Assembly: GCF_003816055.1 (NCBI RefSeq)
Contig: NZ_CP033906.1
Coordinates: 4,092,001 to 4,156,000, forward strand
Direction of reading: 5' to 3'
Source of the DNA: Bacillus sp. FJAT-42376
GTDB lineage: Bacteria; Bacillota; Bacilli; Bacillales; Bacillaceae
Length of the DNA: 64,000 nucleotides
In this document: piece by piece, positions 17,021 to 26,637 of the stretch
How the letters are laid out: every line of letters starts with the position of its first letter
Numbering within the stretch: position 1 is the stretch's first letter
Notes under the pieces: generated by a model
Seen by the model: the letters and a program-made list of their open reading frames with translations, nothing else
What the model was told of the DNA's origin: nothing
The model's database searches: none
Program-made: the position numbers and the translations under genes

Positions 17021-18139
17021 TTATAGTTTTAGTTTTGCTTTCAGCGCCTGTTTGCGCTCTTTCAGCTGTGCATTGATTTGAGAAAGGCTGTGGTAGCCGC
17101 CAGCGTGCAGAGCATTTCCGTCTGCTTTAATTTTAGAAGCACGTGCTTCGAGTCTGGACAGCATTTCAAAATGTTCAATCGCCGTTTTTACAGATCCCTT
17201 TGCAATAAGGCTGTCAATATCGTTCATGAGACGATACATGGATACCTCATATTTGGATGTTTCGCGCGCAATTTTTGCCTGGGTAATAAAGCGGTCATTG
17301 AACACTTTGCGGTTAGAAGCACCGTACATTTTTCCGATAACGCGTTCTGTTTTGCCGATATTATAAGACAAATCGTCATACAATTTATTTGTTTCAGCAT
17401 CAAGGCGCTGTCCTTCAATTAGCTTGGAAGTGAATTCATTGGTTTGCTTCTCAAGTGCAAGGCCGTTTTTAACTGAATCAATCATCCAAGCAGAGCGGGT
17501 CATGTAATCTGTGAAACTGGCATCCTTGCTTTTTGCTTTTAACCTATTGTATTCCCCGATTAAAGAAGAATCCAAACCGCTAATTTTTGAAGATGAAGAG
17601 TATTTTGCCTGAAGATTGTTCCACAGGTCTTTAGCGGATTCTGCATAGTTTTCCGCTTCAGCAGCCATTACGCTTCCGAGCATAGAATGTCTTTTTGTGC
17701 TAACGTATGCATTGCTCCAGTACCTCTCACTCAGGGAGCTGATTGTCACACCCTTTGATGAAGATGCGTGGATAAACTGGTTGCTTCCAATGTAGATTCC
17801 CGCATGGGAAATGGTCGGCTTGTCCATCGTTCTGAAAAAGACGATATCGCCCACTTCTTTGCTGGATACCTTCTCCATGCTGCTGGAATTGTACATGCCA
17901 TCTGCTGTACGAGGCATGGAAATTCCTGTTTTGTTGAACACATAGTTGATAAAGCCGGAACAGTCAAATCCTGCAGGAGTGGTTCCACCCCATTTATATG
18001 GTACGCCTATGTATTGTTTGCTTATATTTATGATATTAGTTTCGAATGAAGTAGATGCAGCTTTTGCATCGTTGGCTGGTAGATACGAACTGAATAATAG
18101 AGATGTTGCTAATCCAAGTGCAATAATCGGTTTCTTCAT
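17021..18139 (-). CDS. secreted NlpC/P60 peptidase with C-terminal SbsC-type wall-binding module
   Basis: A 372-residue peptidoglycan hydrolase. Residues 1-28 are a signal peptide, about 33-150 an NlpC/P60 domain with catalytic C60 in FDCSGF, H112 in SHAGIYIG and the third polar residue H124. Such enzymes cut D-gamma-glutamyl-meso-diaminopimelate bonds. Residues about 165-372 are the helical module shared by seven proteins here, with SAWMIDSVKNGLALEK, RVIGKMYGASNRKVFNDRFI and AKIARETSKYEVSMYRL, resembling the SbsC polymer-binding domain. The ATG at 18139 has a perfect AAAGGAGG 6 bp upstream; the longer reading starts inside it. It is a single-gene unit with its own terminator. The arrangement catalytic-then-anchor is the reverse of the nucleotidase and CAP proteins. 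Confidence 0.88.
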   Translation of the reverse strand: MKKPIIALGLATSLLFSSYLPANDAKAASTSFETNIINISKQYIGVPYKWGGTTPAGFDCSGFINYVFNKTGISMPRTADGMYNSSSMEKVSSKEVGDIVFFRTMDKPTISHAGIYIGSNQFIHASSSKGVTISSLSERYWSNAYVSTKRHSMLGSVMAAEAENYAESAKDLWNNLQAKYSSSSKISGLDSSLIGEYNRLKAKSKDASFTDYMTRSAWMIDSVKNGLALEKQTNEFTSKLIEGQRLDAETNKLYDDLSYNIGKTERVIGKMYGASNRKVFNDRFITQAKIARETSKYEVSMYRLMNDIDSLIAKGSVKTAIEHFEMLSRLEARASKIKADGNALHAGGYHSLSQINAQLKERKQALKAKLKL

Positions 18140-18342
18140 GTTCTTCCTCCTTTGGCACAAGATTAGTATACATGACGGAGGTTGGAAGTAGTATAACAGT
18201 TCTATTACATAATTCCGTAATGTTACATTAATATTACAATAAAGTGATATTATGATTAATTATGTCATTTTTCAGCAAGTTTTTTAACCGAAACCCATAT
18301 AAATAGCTACTTTCAGAACCTAGTCTTAAGCTGGCTGTTACA

Positions 18343-18373
18343 AAAAGAGAAGGTCAAAAGACCTCCTCTTTTC
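18343..18373 (-). terminator. terminator of the M14 peptidase gene
   Basis: AAAAGAGAAGGTC / GACCTCCTCTTTT hairpin with one bulged pair, T-rich on the minus strand, just after the stop codon. Intergenic 18140-18342 is AT-rich with no gene. Confidence 0.8.
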
Positions 18374-18378
18374 CAAAC

Positions 18379-20103
18379 CTATCTTATTGATTTTTCGAAT
18401 TGTTTCAGGACTGTTTCAAATTGCGGCAAATCCGGGTATTTTCCTGGATACAACTGGTTTCCTGCTTTTTTTACCGCGGAAGATCTTTCTTTAAGCCGGT
18501 CGTATAATGCGAATTTCTCGTTGATTACAGATGGATCCGTCCCTTGAGCTTTTAGATTTTTGATTTCCTGCAGCAATCTGTAGCGGGAAATCTCATAGAT
18601 CACTGTTTCCTTTGTGATTTTTGCGGGAACGAGGTATTTCTGTCCAAATAATCTTCTTACCTGATCAGAGTAGACCTTTCCAATCCCCGCTTCTTCTTTT
18701 TTGAGCTGCAGGGAAAGCTCATCATAAGCTTGTGCCGTTTCATCTGTCAGAGTGCCCTCGCTTATGAAGCTCTGAAGGTCACCCCTCTCTTTATTGAGAA
18801 GATCCCCTGTTTTGACCGCATCAATAAAACGGGCGGCCTGCAAACGGATTTGTTTAGCCCGGTTAATAGACGGAGCAGCCTTATCTTTATAGTAGGCGGG
18901 CAATCCGGAAGCGAGCTGTTCGGCTTTTTTCATTTCGTAATCGGATTGATCGTAAAGCTTCTTCATAGAAGAAGAAACATATACATAAGCCTGCGACTTG
19001 ATGTTCTCGGTATAATATGGTTTTAACCGCAGACTCGATTGCAGATAGCTGTTTACTTGTGCCAGCTGCTGATCATATGCTGAACCGGCACGCTGCTGAT
19101 AAAGCTTATACCCCTCTTTTGCTGCGTAAAGACCTACATCTTTATTTTCTTCCCATACTTTGCTGAAATTTTTCAGAGGAACACTCGTATCCCCTACAAA
19201 AGGCGAGATTTCAAGTGTGAAGGCCGGACGTTTATAAGAAAGCAGGAACCAATCCGTAAACCCTCCACCTGAAGGATTCGGGCCCGGATAAACGAGACGG
19301 TAGCCAGTCATCCGGCCCAGCTGCTTCGCATAATTCTCGTCTCTTGTATATCTGGCACCGGTTTGATAAAAGTTCCAAAAGAGAATTTGTCCGCTTGAAT
19401 GATAGCTAAGCGACATGTCGGGATTGATCCCTTTTACAAACTGGAGAACCGCTTTTGTCTCAGCTGATGAAGCGGGGCTGTACCCTTTGAAATTCTCAGA
19501 AGCCGGTTTTCCGGGATTCAGTGTAATCGTTGACCATTTCGCATCATACTGGCGGTTGAGGTCAACTCCTTTGGCATTTGCCTTCCAGTGCTTAAAATCA
19601 CTACGCCCTCCATTCATTTTCAAAACAGAGGACTGGCTCGATGCAGGGAGAGATTTCACTCCGTACTGCTGAAGGGATACACCATCGGGATTTACCATCG
19701 GCATAAACCAGATGGTCGTCTGATCCAGGATGGATTTGGCCGGAAGCCCATTGATAGACGTGTTTCCGTAATAAGCCTTCGCATACTGCTCCATCATTTT
19801 CATCGTAAGAGTGGTCGTCATCCACTCTCTTGCATGATGGGAACCGTTTACAAAAACGCTGGCAGGACCTTTCCCAACGGATACGGCATAGAGCTCCCGT
19901 CCGTATTCAGATTTCCCCACTGACTTATAGTGAATCAATTGAGGGTAGCTGGCAGCGAGCGCTTCCAGGTCCTTTTTCATGACGTCATACGAGTATACCT
20001 GATTGGCATTCACAGAAAACGAAGCGGCAGATGCTCTCTTTTCCATTACAGGGAAACTGGCAAACATAACAAATACAGCAATCATAAAAATTAATTTTTT
20101 CAC
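18379..20103 (-). CDS. secreted M14 zinc carboxypeptidase with C-terminal SbsC-type wall-binding module
   Basis: A 574-residue exported metallopeptidase. After the signal peptide (1-27), residues about 35-330 form an M14 carboxypeptidase domain: zinc ligands H90 and E93 in SHHAREW, H235 in LSYHSSG, substrate-binding NPDGV and GVDLNRQY, and catalytic E298 in FTLEISPF. M14 enzymes of Bacillus act on peptides or on muropeptide gamma-D-Glu-Dap bonds. Residues about 345-574 are the helical SbsC-like module (FIDAVKTGDLL, GIGKVYSDQVRRLFGQKYLV, PAKITKETVIYEISRYRLL, GNQLYPGKYPDL). The start is GTG with AAAGGAA upstream. The module is nearly a full-length copy, so this protein should sit on the wall polymer under the S-layer; that is inference. 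Confidence 0.88.
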   Translation of the reverse strand: MKKLIFMIAVFVMFASFPVMEKRASAASFSVNANQVYSYDVMKKDLEALAASYPQLIHYKSVGKSEYGRELYAVSVGKGPASVFVNGSHHAREWMTTTLTMKMMEQYAKAYYGNTSINGLPAKSILDQTTIWFMPMVNPDGVSLQQYGVKSLPASSQSSVLKMNGGRSDFKHWKANAKGVDLNRQYDAKWSTITLNPGKPASENFKGYSPASSAETKAVLQFVKGINPDMSLSYHSSGQILFWNFYQTGARYTRDENYAKQLGRMTGYRLVYPGPNPSGGGFTDWFLLSYKRPAFTLEISPFVGDTSVPLKNFSKVWEENKDVGLYAAKEGYKLYQQRAGSAYDQQLAQVNSYLQSSLRLKPYYTENIKSQAYVYVSSSMKKLYDQSDYEMKKAEQLASGLPAYYKDKAAPSINRAKQIRLQAARFIDAVKTGDLLNKERGDLQSFISEGTLTDETAQAYDELSLQLKKEEAGIGKVYSDQVRRLFGQKYLVPAKITKETVIYEISRYRLLQEIKNLKAQGTDPSVINEKFALYDRLKERSSAVKKAGNQLYPGKYPDLPQFETVLKQFEKSIR

Positions 20104-20211
20104 ACTCTCGTTCCTTTCAGGTTATTCTATCTCTCTAACAATCTATCATTAAAAGAAGTCAATTCCAGACTTGACTTCAATCGCCGTCCGATGTATTTAG
20201 GAAAAAAGAAA

Positions 20212-20237
20212 AAATCCGGGAACTCCTTCCCGGATTT
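20212..20237 (-). terminator. terminator of the propeller/SLAP-like gene
   Basis: AAATCCGGG / CCCGGATTT perfect stem, followed by TTTTTTCTTTTTT on the minus strand. Confidence 0.88.
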
Positions 20238-20241
20238 AACT

Positions 20242-22815
20242 TTAGTTCTTAGTAAATTCCATTGTTCCTTTATTAAACTCTAAATAGAAGCCGTTTCCGA
20301 TATCAAGCTTATTGCCGTCTATATTGTAAACGACATATTCCTCGCCGTCATAAATCTTCATTTCCGGAATAACGGAGCCGTATCGGAACATCATTGAATC
20401 TGCCTTTAAGTTGGCTATCCCAACCTTATACGTCACATCACTGTTCTTCATGATTGTATAGCCATTACCAACGTCGTACTTCTCATTATCATAGTTGTAT
20501 ACCCGGATTTCTTCGTCCGGCTTGATCATTCTGTGGAATGACCCATCCGGCTTTAGCATCTCTGCCTCTCCAAGAGTAAAAACCCGTCCAATATAAGTGG
20601 AAATTCTATGCGGTTCATTATAGAAGTAGTAGCCATTCCCAACATGGTAATAGCTTTTATACGTTCCATAAACCCGGTAGAATGCCCCTTTCGGAACTTC
20701 TTTAACGGGCACCATCGAATTCCCTTCCTTCTTGTACATGAGAAGAGACTGTCTTGAATAAACCCTTGCGACAGGGAAAGGAGAATCCTCTGTTGAGATA
20801 TTTGGTATTTTGAGCTCTTTCGGATTATATACATGCTCAGCTGTCAGATCATTCGGATTAATTTTCCAGAGATTTGATCTTTTATTAAAATAAAGGTTCC
20901 CTTCCTGATCACCCGCTAAGTGAAACACATTGCCTTCGCTGTAACATGTAATTTCCAGGGTTTTTGTATCAACTTTAAAGAGCATGCCCTGGAATGTTCC
21001 ATACAGATCTCCGGAAGGATGAATGACAAGACTTTCGTTTCTGTACATCCCTTCAATCTGGTTTGGAGTAATCGGATAGAGACTTGGCATCCCCTTTTCC
21101 GGATCGTACACAAGCAGTTTGTTATCCACGATTCCCCAAAGTCTTCCATCATTTGTCATTTTAAGCGCAGATATTTTGATGGCATATCCGCCAGGCAGCT
21201 CAATTTCTCTTTTCGCAAAAGACGAACTATTCGTATCAATGGCGTACAGCTTCGCGCTTTTTGGAGATAGATTCCCGCTTCCATCGTATGCACTTGTTCC
21301 AAGGTATAGCGTATTAGCTGCTTGATTAAACGTCATAGATGACGCGCTTTGATCATCAGGCAATGTTTCCTCATGAGCAACAGATTGACTGCCCCCATCA
21401 TATACAAGGAACATTCCGGCTTTTTCTCCGCGCTTCGGAACAGTTCCGGCATATAACCGGTTCTTCCCTTCATCTGCAGCAAGTGCATTCGGCCGGTCCT
21501 GACCGCTTGCCCCAAGGTCCATAATTTTCTTCGGATTGGAACCGGCATTCCAGGCCTGCTGTGTATCATATTCATACACGAGTCCATTTGGATAAACCCC
21601 AAAGAACATTTTCTCTTTTAAGGAGGTCATATCTTCCACTTGCCCAAGTCCTTCGAACATTTGAGTTGTTTCAGTTCTCGGATTATAAATACCCAGTCGT
21701 CCGGAGATGAACCCCGAACTGTAAATGTTCCCATTCACGCCTTTGCCCACATTGTAAATTTCTACCGGCTGTGCAGGAAGCTTAAGGGAGGACGTGGAGG
21801 AACGGTTATCCAGCAGATTGTACTGGTAGAAACGGCCTGCATTACCTGCCAGACCAACAACCTGCGGCTGCCCGTTCACATTTAAAATATCCAGGGATAC
21901 AGCACTGGAGGAAGCTACTGATCCATTCGTCTCCCGGCTGCTTCCATCTGCCGGATTAAATTCAAACAGCTTGCCTTTCGAGCTGTAGAAAACGGTCTGA
22001 TTGTTCCATGCAGGAGACACCCCTCTGGAATCAGCCGGCAGAACATGCTCCAGCATATCCGTTTCCTGATTCAGGACAAGGAGCGCACTTTTGTTTTCCA
22101 TTTTGGCATATACTTTTCCTCCGGATAAATCCAGATCATATACAGAAGCAGCGGATTTAAAATCCTCCGGAAGAATATCTGTTTTCTCATTCGTATTCAG
22201 ATTCCATTTAATTAGAGCAGCCGGTGAGCCAAGACCGACATAGAGCGTATTCTGCTCTTCATCGTACTCTACACTTCTGGCATAACGCCGCCCATTCATA
22301 ACGACACCCAGGCTGTCAAAGCCATCGTCATCACTGTATGTAAAGACCGTTCCGCCATAGGAAGTCACACCGAAAATACGGTTGTTTTTCGTATCGTAAG
22401 TTAAATCCCAAATGGTCGTATTCGATCCCCTAGGGGCAGAGGCTTTCCCTAAGTCTGATAGCTCCCTTGTTTCGGGATTGTACCGGTAGAGTTGCTCATT
22501 CGGTGTTGAACCAATCCATACTTGTCGGTTGGAATCCACTTCAATGGACCACGCTGCAGTCGCACCCTCCAATGTTTCCATATCCACTACTTGTTTGGAT
22601 TGCAAATCAATGACCACGAGCTTTGCAGGTTCTCCCTGTAGAAGGGCATAGTAAAGCGGACGTCCGTACTGGTCCATCCCGGCTTCACCGCGGATCACAT
22701 TGACATATTGAACTTGCGGACCAAGGTTTTTATACGGTCCTTCCGTGGCAGATGCGGGGAATGCGAGCAAAGAGATGAGGAGCAGGGCAGAAAAACACAT
22801 TCGCATTAATTTCAA
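20242..22815 (-). CDS. secreted beta-propeller protein with C-terminal SLAP-like repeats
   Basis: An 857-residue exported protein. The signal peptide (MKLMRMCFSALLL...PASA) precedes about 600 residues of propeller-like repeats: blades such as QVWIGSTPNEQLYRYNPETRE, NRIFGVTSYGGTVFTYSD and NRLYAGTVPKRGEKAGMFLV recur every 45-60 residues, as in PQQ- or YncE-like propellers. The last 170 residues carry three repeats of the RVY...Y.VGNGYY type (FYRVYGTYKSYYHVGNGYYF; EIRVYNYDNEKYDVGNGYTI; EYVVYNIDGNKLDIGNGFYL) shared with 15523-16911 and 60451-64000. The start is the TTG at 22815, 8 bp after GGAGG; the ATG at 22806 is the alternative. No catalytic residues are recognised. A scaffold or ligand-binding role at the wall is possible but not shown. 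Confidence 0.72.
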   Translation of the reverse strand: MKLMRMCFSALLLISLLAFPASATEGPYKNLGPQVQYVNVIRGEAGMDQYGRPLYYALLQGEPAKLVVIDLQSKQVVDMETLEGATAAWSIEVDSNRQVWIGSTPNEQLYRYNPETRELSDLGKASAPRGSNTTIWDLTYDTKNNRIFGVTSYGGTVFTYSDDDGFDSLGVVMNGRRYARSVEYDEEQNTLYVGLGSPAALIKWNLNTNEKTDILPEDFKSAASVYDLDLSGGKVYAKMENKSALLVLNQETDMLEHVLPADSRGVSPAWNNQTVFYSSKGKLFEFNPADGSSRETNGSVASSSAVSLDILNVNGQPQVVGLAGNAGRFYQYNLLDNRSSTSSLKLPAQPVEIYNVGKGVNGNIYSSGFISGRLGIYNPRTETTQMFEGLGQVEDMTSLKEKMFFGVYPNGLVYEYDTQQAWNAGSNPKKIMDLGASGQDRPNALAADEGKNRLYAGTVPKRGEKAGMFLVYDGGSQSVAHEETLPDDQSASSMTFNQAANTLYLGTSAYDGSGNLSPKSAKLYAIDTNSSSFAKREIELPGGYAIKISALKMTNDGRLWGIVDNKLLVYDPEKGMPSLYPITPNQIEGMYRNESLVIHPSGDLYGTFQGMLFKVDTKTLEITCYSEGNVFHLAGDQEGNLYFNKRSNLWKINPNDLTAEHVYNPKELKIPNISTEDSPFPVARVYSRQSLLMYKKEGNSMVPVKEVPKGAFYRVYGTYKSYYHVGNGYYFYNEPHRISTYIGRVFTLGEAEMLKPDGSFHRMIKPDEEIRVYNYDNEKYDVGNGYTIMKNSDVTYKVGIANLKADSMMFRYGSVIPEMKIYDGEEYVVYNIDGNKLDIGNGFYLEFNKGTMEFTKN

Positions 22816-22830
22816 AATAATATCCTCCAA

Positions 22831-23396
22831 AACCTTTCTTTAATCCAATTTCCCTTTTCGAAAATCCGATTATTTCTCTAATATGTATATTCTACCAAAC
22901 ATTAGGAATTATGTCTTAGAAATAAGGGAAATTCTTCAGGGGAATGTATAACATAAAATGTATCAAAGGCTTGTAAAGATATACGTTTTTATTTATAAAT
23001 TTTTTGTAAAAAATAAGAAATTCTAGTTGAACATCTTTAGCATTTAAGTCAGATTTCACCTTGTAAATTTTAGAAGATGCATGAAAACATATACCTGTTT
23101 TATAATCGTGACATAAGAATGATAAAATTTGTCACATATAAACATATTTGGTGATTATCCATAAAAAAACCCCTCACACTGATGTCAAGAACAGCATGAG
23201 GGGCTCCCGCTTTATGAAAATTTGAAAGGGGAAACAGTATTATTGAAAGGATCTAAATGCAAAAGACGTAGGCTGTTTATATCATCTGTTTTCTCTTCGT
23301 CTATGTATGCGGCTTACCAATCAAACATTCGATACTTTCGCCCTAATTGTATCATAATTTTTTCCTCAAATGTTAAATAATTTTTCTTTTTTTACA
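22831..23396. other. 566-bp AT-rich intergenic region
   Basis: Upstream of the propeller gene and downstream of the riboswitch-controlled gene. It contains the minus-strand terminator at 23170-23203 and several TATAAT-like strings. I see no open reading frame with a ribosome site. Confidence 0.5.
23170..23203 (-). terminator. terminator downstream of the riboswitch-controlled gene
   Basis: CCCCTCA / TGAGGGG stem with a 20-nt loop, followed by TTTTTTTAT on the minus strand, about 195 bp after the stop of the gene at 23397. It may also end a small antisense or 3' RNA. Confidence 0.7.
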
Positions 23397-23837
23397 TTAT
23401 TGAAGGAAAAAATTTCTTTTGCTTTTAAAAGCTTCTTTATTATAATGCGCTCTCATATCCTGAGAAGACCATAACCCTATATTTAGAAGTGAAAAATTCA
23501 CTTTTTGCTCAAACCCCCTATTCTCTAAAATCAGCTGCTCAAGCATCATAACATCGTCTTTTAGTCTCTTAAAAGAATCATACTCTCTCGATTTGTCCGA
23601 ACGCGCAATATGGTGCTGTATGTAATCTCGCATGGTTTGACTGCTGATTTCCGAAAGATGATTCATACCGGTATGGTTAACACAGTATTGAATAAACAAT
23701 GTTACAGCACTTTCAGTTTTTCTGCTTCTATATATATGATTCCCTGCGATAAGGGACTCAATTTCACTCCGAATCAAATGACTTCTATACTTCTTCGTAT
23801 TTTTGTATGGTTCCTGCTGTTCTTTTTCACTGTTCAC
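23397..23837 (-). CDS. small protein resembling a tyrosine recombinase N-terminal (SAM-like) domain
   Basis: A 146-residue soluble, basic protein without signal peptide. The central part (VTLFIQYCVNHTGMNHLSEI, then TMRDYIQHHIA) resembles the core-binding SAM-like domain of XerC/XerD-type integrases, but the catalytic domain with the R-H-R-Y residues is absent, so it cannot recombine DNA alone. The GTG at 23837 is chosen because GGAGG lies 9 bp upstream; the longer reading starts with a TTG touching that site. Upstream on the same strand lie a c-di-GMP-I riboswitch and an intrinsic terminator, so c-di-GMP probably controls read-through into this gene. A short regulatory or DNA-binding protein is the most likely role; I cannot name it. 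Confidence 0.6.
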   Translation of the reverse strand: MNSEKEQQEPYKNTKKYRSHLIRSEIESLIAGNHIYRSRKTESAVTLFIQYCVNHTGMNHLSEISSQTMRDYIQHHIARSDKSREYDSFKRLKDDVMMLEQLILENRGFEQKVNFSLLNIGLWSSQDMRAHYNKEAFKSKRNFFLQ

Positions 23838-23887
23838 AATATGCAACCTCCATTATTCACCTTACCTGAGCCGCATAAGAATAAAAC

Positions 23888-23912
23888 ACACCATGTCAAA
23901 TAGCCATGGTGT
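23888..23912 (-). terminator. riboswitch expression-platform terminator
   Basis: Perfect 8-bp hairpin ACACCATG / CATGGTGT followed by GTTTTATTC on the minus strand, only 8 bp beyond the aptamer and 51 bp before the gene start. Its position suits a terminator that ligand binding would switch. Confidence 0.8.
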
Positions 23913-23919
23913 CATTGTT

Positions 23920-24006
23920 GCTTACCTACGGCGGCCTGACGATCCTAGCATAATATGCCTTAGACTCACGGCTTTGCGTCCCCGCTTTTCAGCGGGTTTG
24001 CCTTTA
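23920..24006 (-). promoter_or_regulatory. cyclic di-GMP-I (GEMM-I) riboswitch aptamer
   Basis: On the minus strand the conserved class I core is present in order: AAAGGCAAACC, a GAAA-capped hairpin CCGCT-GAAA-AGCGG, GGGACGCAAAGCC, then GTCTAAGG, a short variable stem, CTAGGATCGTCAGGC and a closing GCCGTAGGTAAGC. GGCAAACC-GAAA-GGGACGCAAAGCC is diagnostic for the c-di-GMP-I family: the tetraloop docks in the receptor and the G and A residues bind the dinucleotide. It lies directly before the terminator at 23888-23912 and the small gene at 23397-23837. Boundaries are approximate to about 5 nt. Confidence 0.9.
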
Positions 24007-24130
24007 TACTGGTATAATTGGCTATTTTTTCAACAGTGACTATTATACTACTAGATAAACAAATTATCTATTTAATTTTTTGATTCATTTACCAAATAAG
24101 GAGTCTTGCACCCATTTTTTTTAAAAAAGA

Positions 24131-24152
24131 GACTGACAATCACTTGTCAGTC
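24131..24152 (-). terminator. terminator of the 5'-nucleotidase gene
   Basis: Perfect GACTGACAA / TTGTCAGTC stem, 4-nt loop, then TCTTTTTT on the minus strand. Confidence 0.88.
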
Positions 24153-24169
24153 CCCCGATAAGCCTTATT

Positions 24170-26527
24170 TTATTGAACTGCACTTAGGTCTATTATACGC
24201 CCTTCAACCGCTGGCTTAATGCCAGGATTTGCTTTTAAGTACTGGCTGAACGTTTCCCAGTCCGTGAAGCCTGGCTCGCTGACACGGCCTTCGTCGTATG
24301 CCTTTTTAAACATGGAGTAGCTGTCTCCGCCTGCTGCTGTAAATGCATTCGTTGCCACAGCATACATTTTTGCCGGATCCAAAGCCGTGTAGTTCGTTCC
24401 ATCTTCTTTCACTTCTGCTTTTACCACCCGCTGTCCAGCCGGTTTAGAGCTGTCATACGTGAACTTCATTCCCGCCACATGAAGGAATGCCCCTGCTTCT
24501 TTCGGTGCCAGCTCCACACTGTGTTCAAGAGCAGCCTTGATTTCTTCACCCTTAAGGTTCATGATGGCAAGGGAATTTCCGAAAGGCATAACCGTCAGGA
24601 TTTCACCCATTGTTACATCCCCCGCATCGATTGACTCACGGATTCCTCCTCCGTTTTGAACTGCGATCACCGTTTTAGGATTGATCGTTTTCGCTCTTGC
24701 AAGCATCCCATCCGCAATCAGATTTCCCAAATTTGTTTCTTTTGTGCGGACATCCGCACGGACACCATTCAGGACTGTGTCTGTTTTAGCGACCACTTCG
24801 TTTTTAATTTTATTAATGCCAGGTCTGTATTTTGAATCAAGGATTGATGCTGCTTCCTGATCTTCTTTAATAACATACTGATCCCCGGATTTTTGGTCAA
24901 TATCGATCAGTTTGCCTGCTTGCTTGATTATTTTTCCGGCTGGATCAAATTCAACATCCAGAACACCAAGGTTTTTGCTGAGCTCTCCCGTTTGAACGAT
25001 GACGGTAGGTTCAGCTCCCGTGTTATCCAGAACCGGTGCACTCAGTACCGTATGGGAGTGCCCGCCGACAATAATGTCAATGCCTTCGACTTCTTTAGCA
25101 AGCGTCACATCATTATCCCCGCCGCCATCCTGGTAACCGATGTGAGTGAGGGCAACGATCTTGTTAATCCCTTGAGCCTGGAGCTGTTTAACCGCTTCTT
25201 TTGCTTCCGCGATGTAGTTTTCAAAGGCAACGTCCTTACCAGGGCTTGAAATGGTTTCCGTTTCTGCGGTGGTAAGACCAAAAATACCCACTCTTTCTCC
25301 GTCCATGTTTTTCACGATGGCACTGTAGGAGTGGCCATCTTTCGGATCAGCCGTTACGTCAGAGCTTGTATAAGCTTTCATATTGGCATCCTTTGAAAAA
25401 TCTACATTCGCGCTGACAAATGGGAATTTTGCTTTTTTAACGAAATCAGCGAGTGTGGCGGTTCCAAGATCAAACTCATGGTTCCCAAATGTCATGGCAT
25501 CATAGTTAAGGAGATTCATCAGCTCAAGATCTGCCTGCCCTTTGTATTCGTTAAAATACAGAGTGCCAGAGAAGACGTCCCCAGCGCTGAGAAGAAGGGC
25601 GTTCTCCTTTTGAGCTCTTGTTTCTTTGATAGCTGTAGCCATTCTGGGAGCGCGGTCTAAATTTGCATGAGTGTCGTTCGTGTGCAGAACAGACAGCTCA
25701 AAGTTTGATGGGAATTGAGTCCGATATTGGATTTTCAACGACTCTTTTTCTTTCATTAACGCCGGCTCAAGTGATGCGTCTACTAAAGAATACAGATCCT
25801 TAAGCAGCTGATTGTCAGGATGAAGGTTAGTAAGAGCTGTCCGAAGGTCTTTCCCTTTTCCTTCTAGCATCGTGATAATGGCAAACATCGCATCTGCCTG
25901 TGTTTGATCTTTCCCTGCAAGAGCGGCTTTGGCTTTTTGGTGGTAATCATAGCGGGTCATTTCAGAAGAGAAGGACTCCGTCGTCAATTTAGCAGGCAAG
26001 ACGAAACGAGTGTTTACAACGTTTCTGGATGTACTTCCATAAACTTTTGAAACCAGTTTTTCAAGCTGCATCGTTTGTTTTCTAAGCTGATCATAGGCTT
26101 TTCTTAACTCTGAAGGAGACATAACAAGAAAATCTGCTTTAATTTTGTTCCTTGCCGAATCCAGTTTTTCACCGTATTTAACCGCATCGATGAGGTATGC
26201 CGTACGCAGGCGCTGAATTTCAGAAAACTCAAGACGATCATTCATCAGCCTTTTAATGCGTGGACTGCTAATTTTAGCAACTTCTTTTTTGGCATCAGCA
26301 ATGGTATTTTTGGCGTTGTTATATCTCGTTAGAAAACTAGGAGATAATAGCAAATCTCCTGCTTCATCCACCTTATATAGCGCGGAGAGAGAATTGGAAT
26401 AGAACTCGGCGTTTTTAACGGCCTGCTCCGCTTTCGAGCTGGATGCAGCCTGCGCAGGGTTAACCGCTGCAACAGTGGAAACAGCCAGGGCAGCAAGGCC
26501 AGCTTTCACAAATTTACTTTTCGGCAT
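24170..26527 (-). CDS. secreted 5'-nucleotidase (UshA/YfkN-like) with N-terminal SbsC-type module
   Basis: A 785-residue wall-associated phosphatase. After a signal peptide (1-27) the helical polymer-binding module covers about residues 30-262, with TAYLIDAVKYGEKLD and KLVSKVYGSTSRNVVNTRFV followed by PAKLTTESFSSEMTRYDY. Then comes a calcineurin-like metallophosphatase domain with SVLHTNDTHANLD, GDVFSGT, FGNHEFDLG, LTHIGYQDGGG and GGHSHT for the two metals, and a C-terminal 5'-nucleotidase domain with IAVQNGGGIRES and GDSYSMFK, the substrate-binding parts. It should release phosphate and nucleosides from nucleotides outside the cell. The ATG has AAGGAGG upstream. PhoP-box-like repeats lie about 110 bp upstream, so phosphate control is plausible. 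Confidence 0.93.
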   Translation of the reverse strand: MPKSKFVKAGLAALAVSTVAAVNPAQAASSSKAEQAVKNAEFYSNSLSALYKVDEAGDLLLSPSFLTRYNNAKNTIADAKKEVAKISSPRIKRLMNDRLEFSEIQRLRTAYLIDAVKYGEKLDSARNKIKADFLVMSPSELRKAYDQLRKQTMQLEKLVSKVYGSTSRNVVNTRFVLPAKLTTESFSSEMTRYDYHQKAKAALAGKDQTQADAMFAIITMLEGKGKDLRTALTNLHPDNQLLKDLYSLVDASLEPALMKEKESLKIQYRTQFPSNFELSVLHTNDTHANLDRAPRMATAIKETRAQKENALLLSAGDVFSGTLYFNEYKGQADLELMNLLNYDAMTFGNHEFDLGTATLADFVKKAKFPFVSANVDFSKDANMKAYTSSDVTADPKDGHSYSAIVKNMDGERVGIFGLTTAETETISSPGKDVAFENYIAEAKEAVKQLQAQGINKIVALTHIGYQDGGGDNDVTLAKEVEGIDIIVGGHSHTVLSAPVLDNTGAEPTVIVQTGELSKNLGVLDVEFDPAGKIIKQAGKLIDIDQKSGDQYVIKEDQEAASILDSKYRPGINKIKNEVVAKTDTVLNGVRADVRTKETNLGNLIADGMLARAKTINPKTVIAVQNGGGIRESIDAGDVTMGEILTVMPFGNSLAIMNLKGEEIKAALEHSVELAPKEAGAFLHVAGMKFTYDSSKPAGQRVVKAEVKEDGTNYTALDPAKMYAVATNAFTAAGGDSYSMFKKAYDEGRVSEPGFTDWETFSQYLKANPGIKPAVEGRIIDLSAVQ

Positions 26528-26637
26528 GTCTATAGTTCCTCCTTGAGTTTACTCGTATGTAAGCCAACAAAGTTCCAGTGAATGATTATAAAAGCTTACT
26601 TATCTTTGAGTCTATCGTATTACAGAAGTCATATCTA

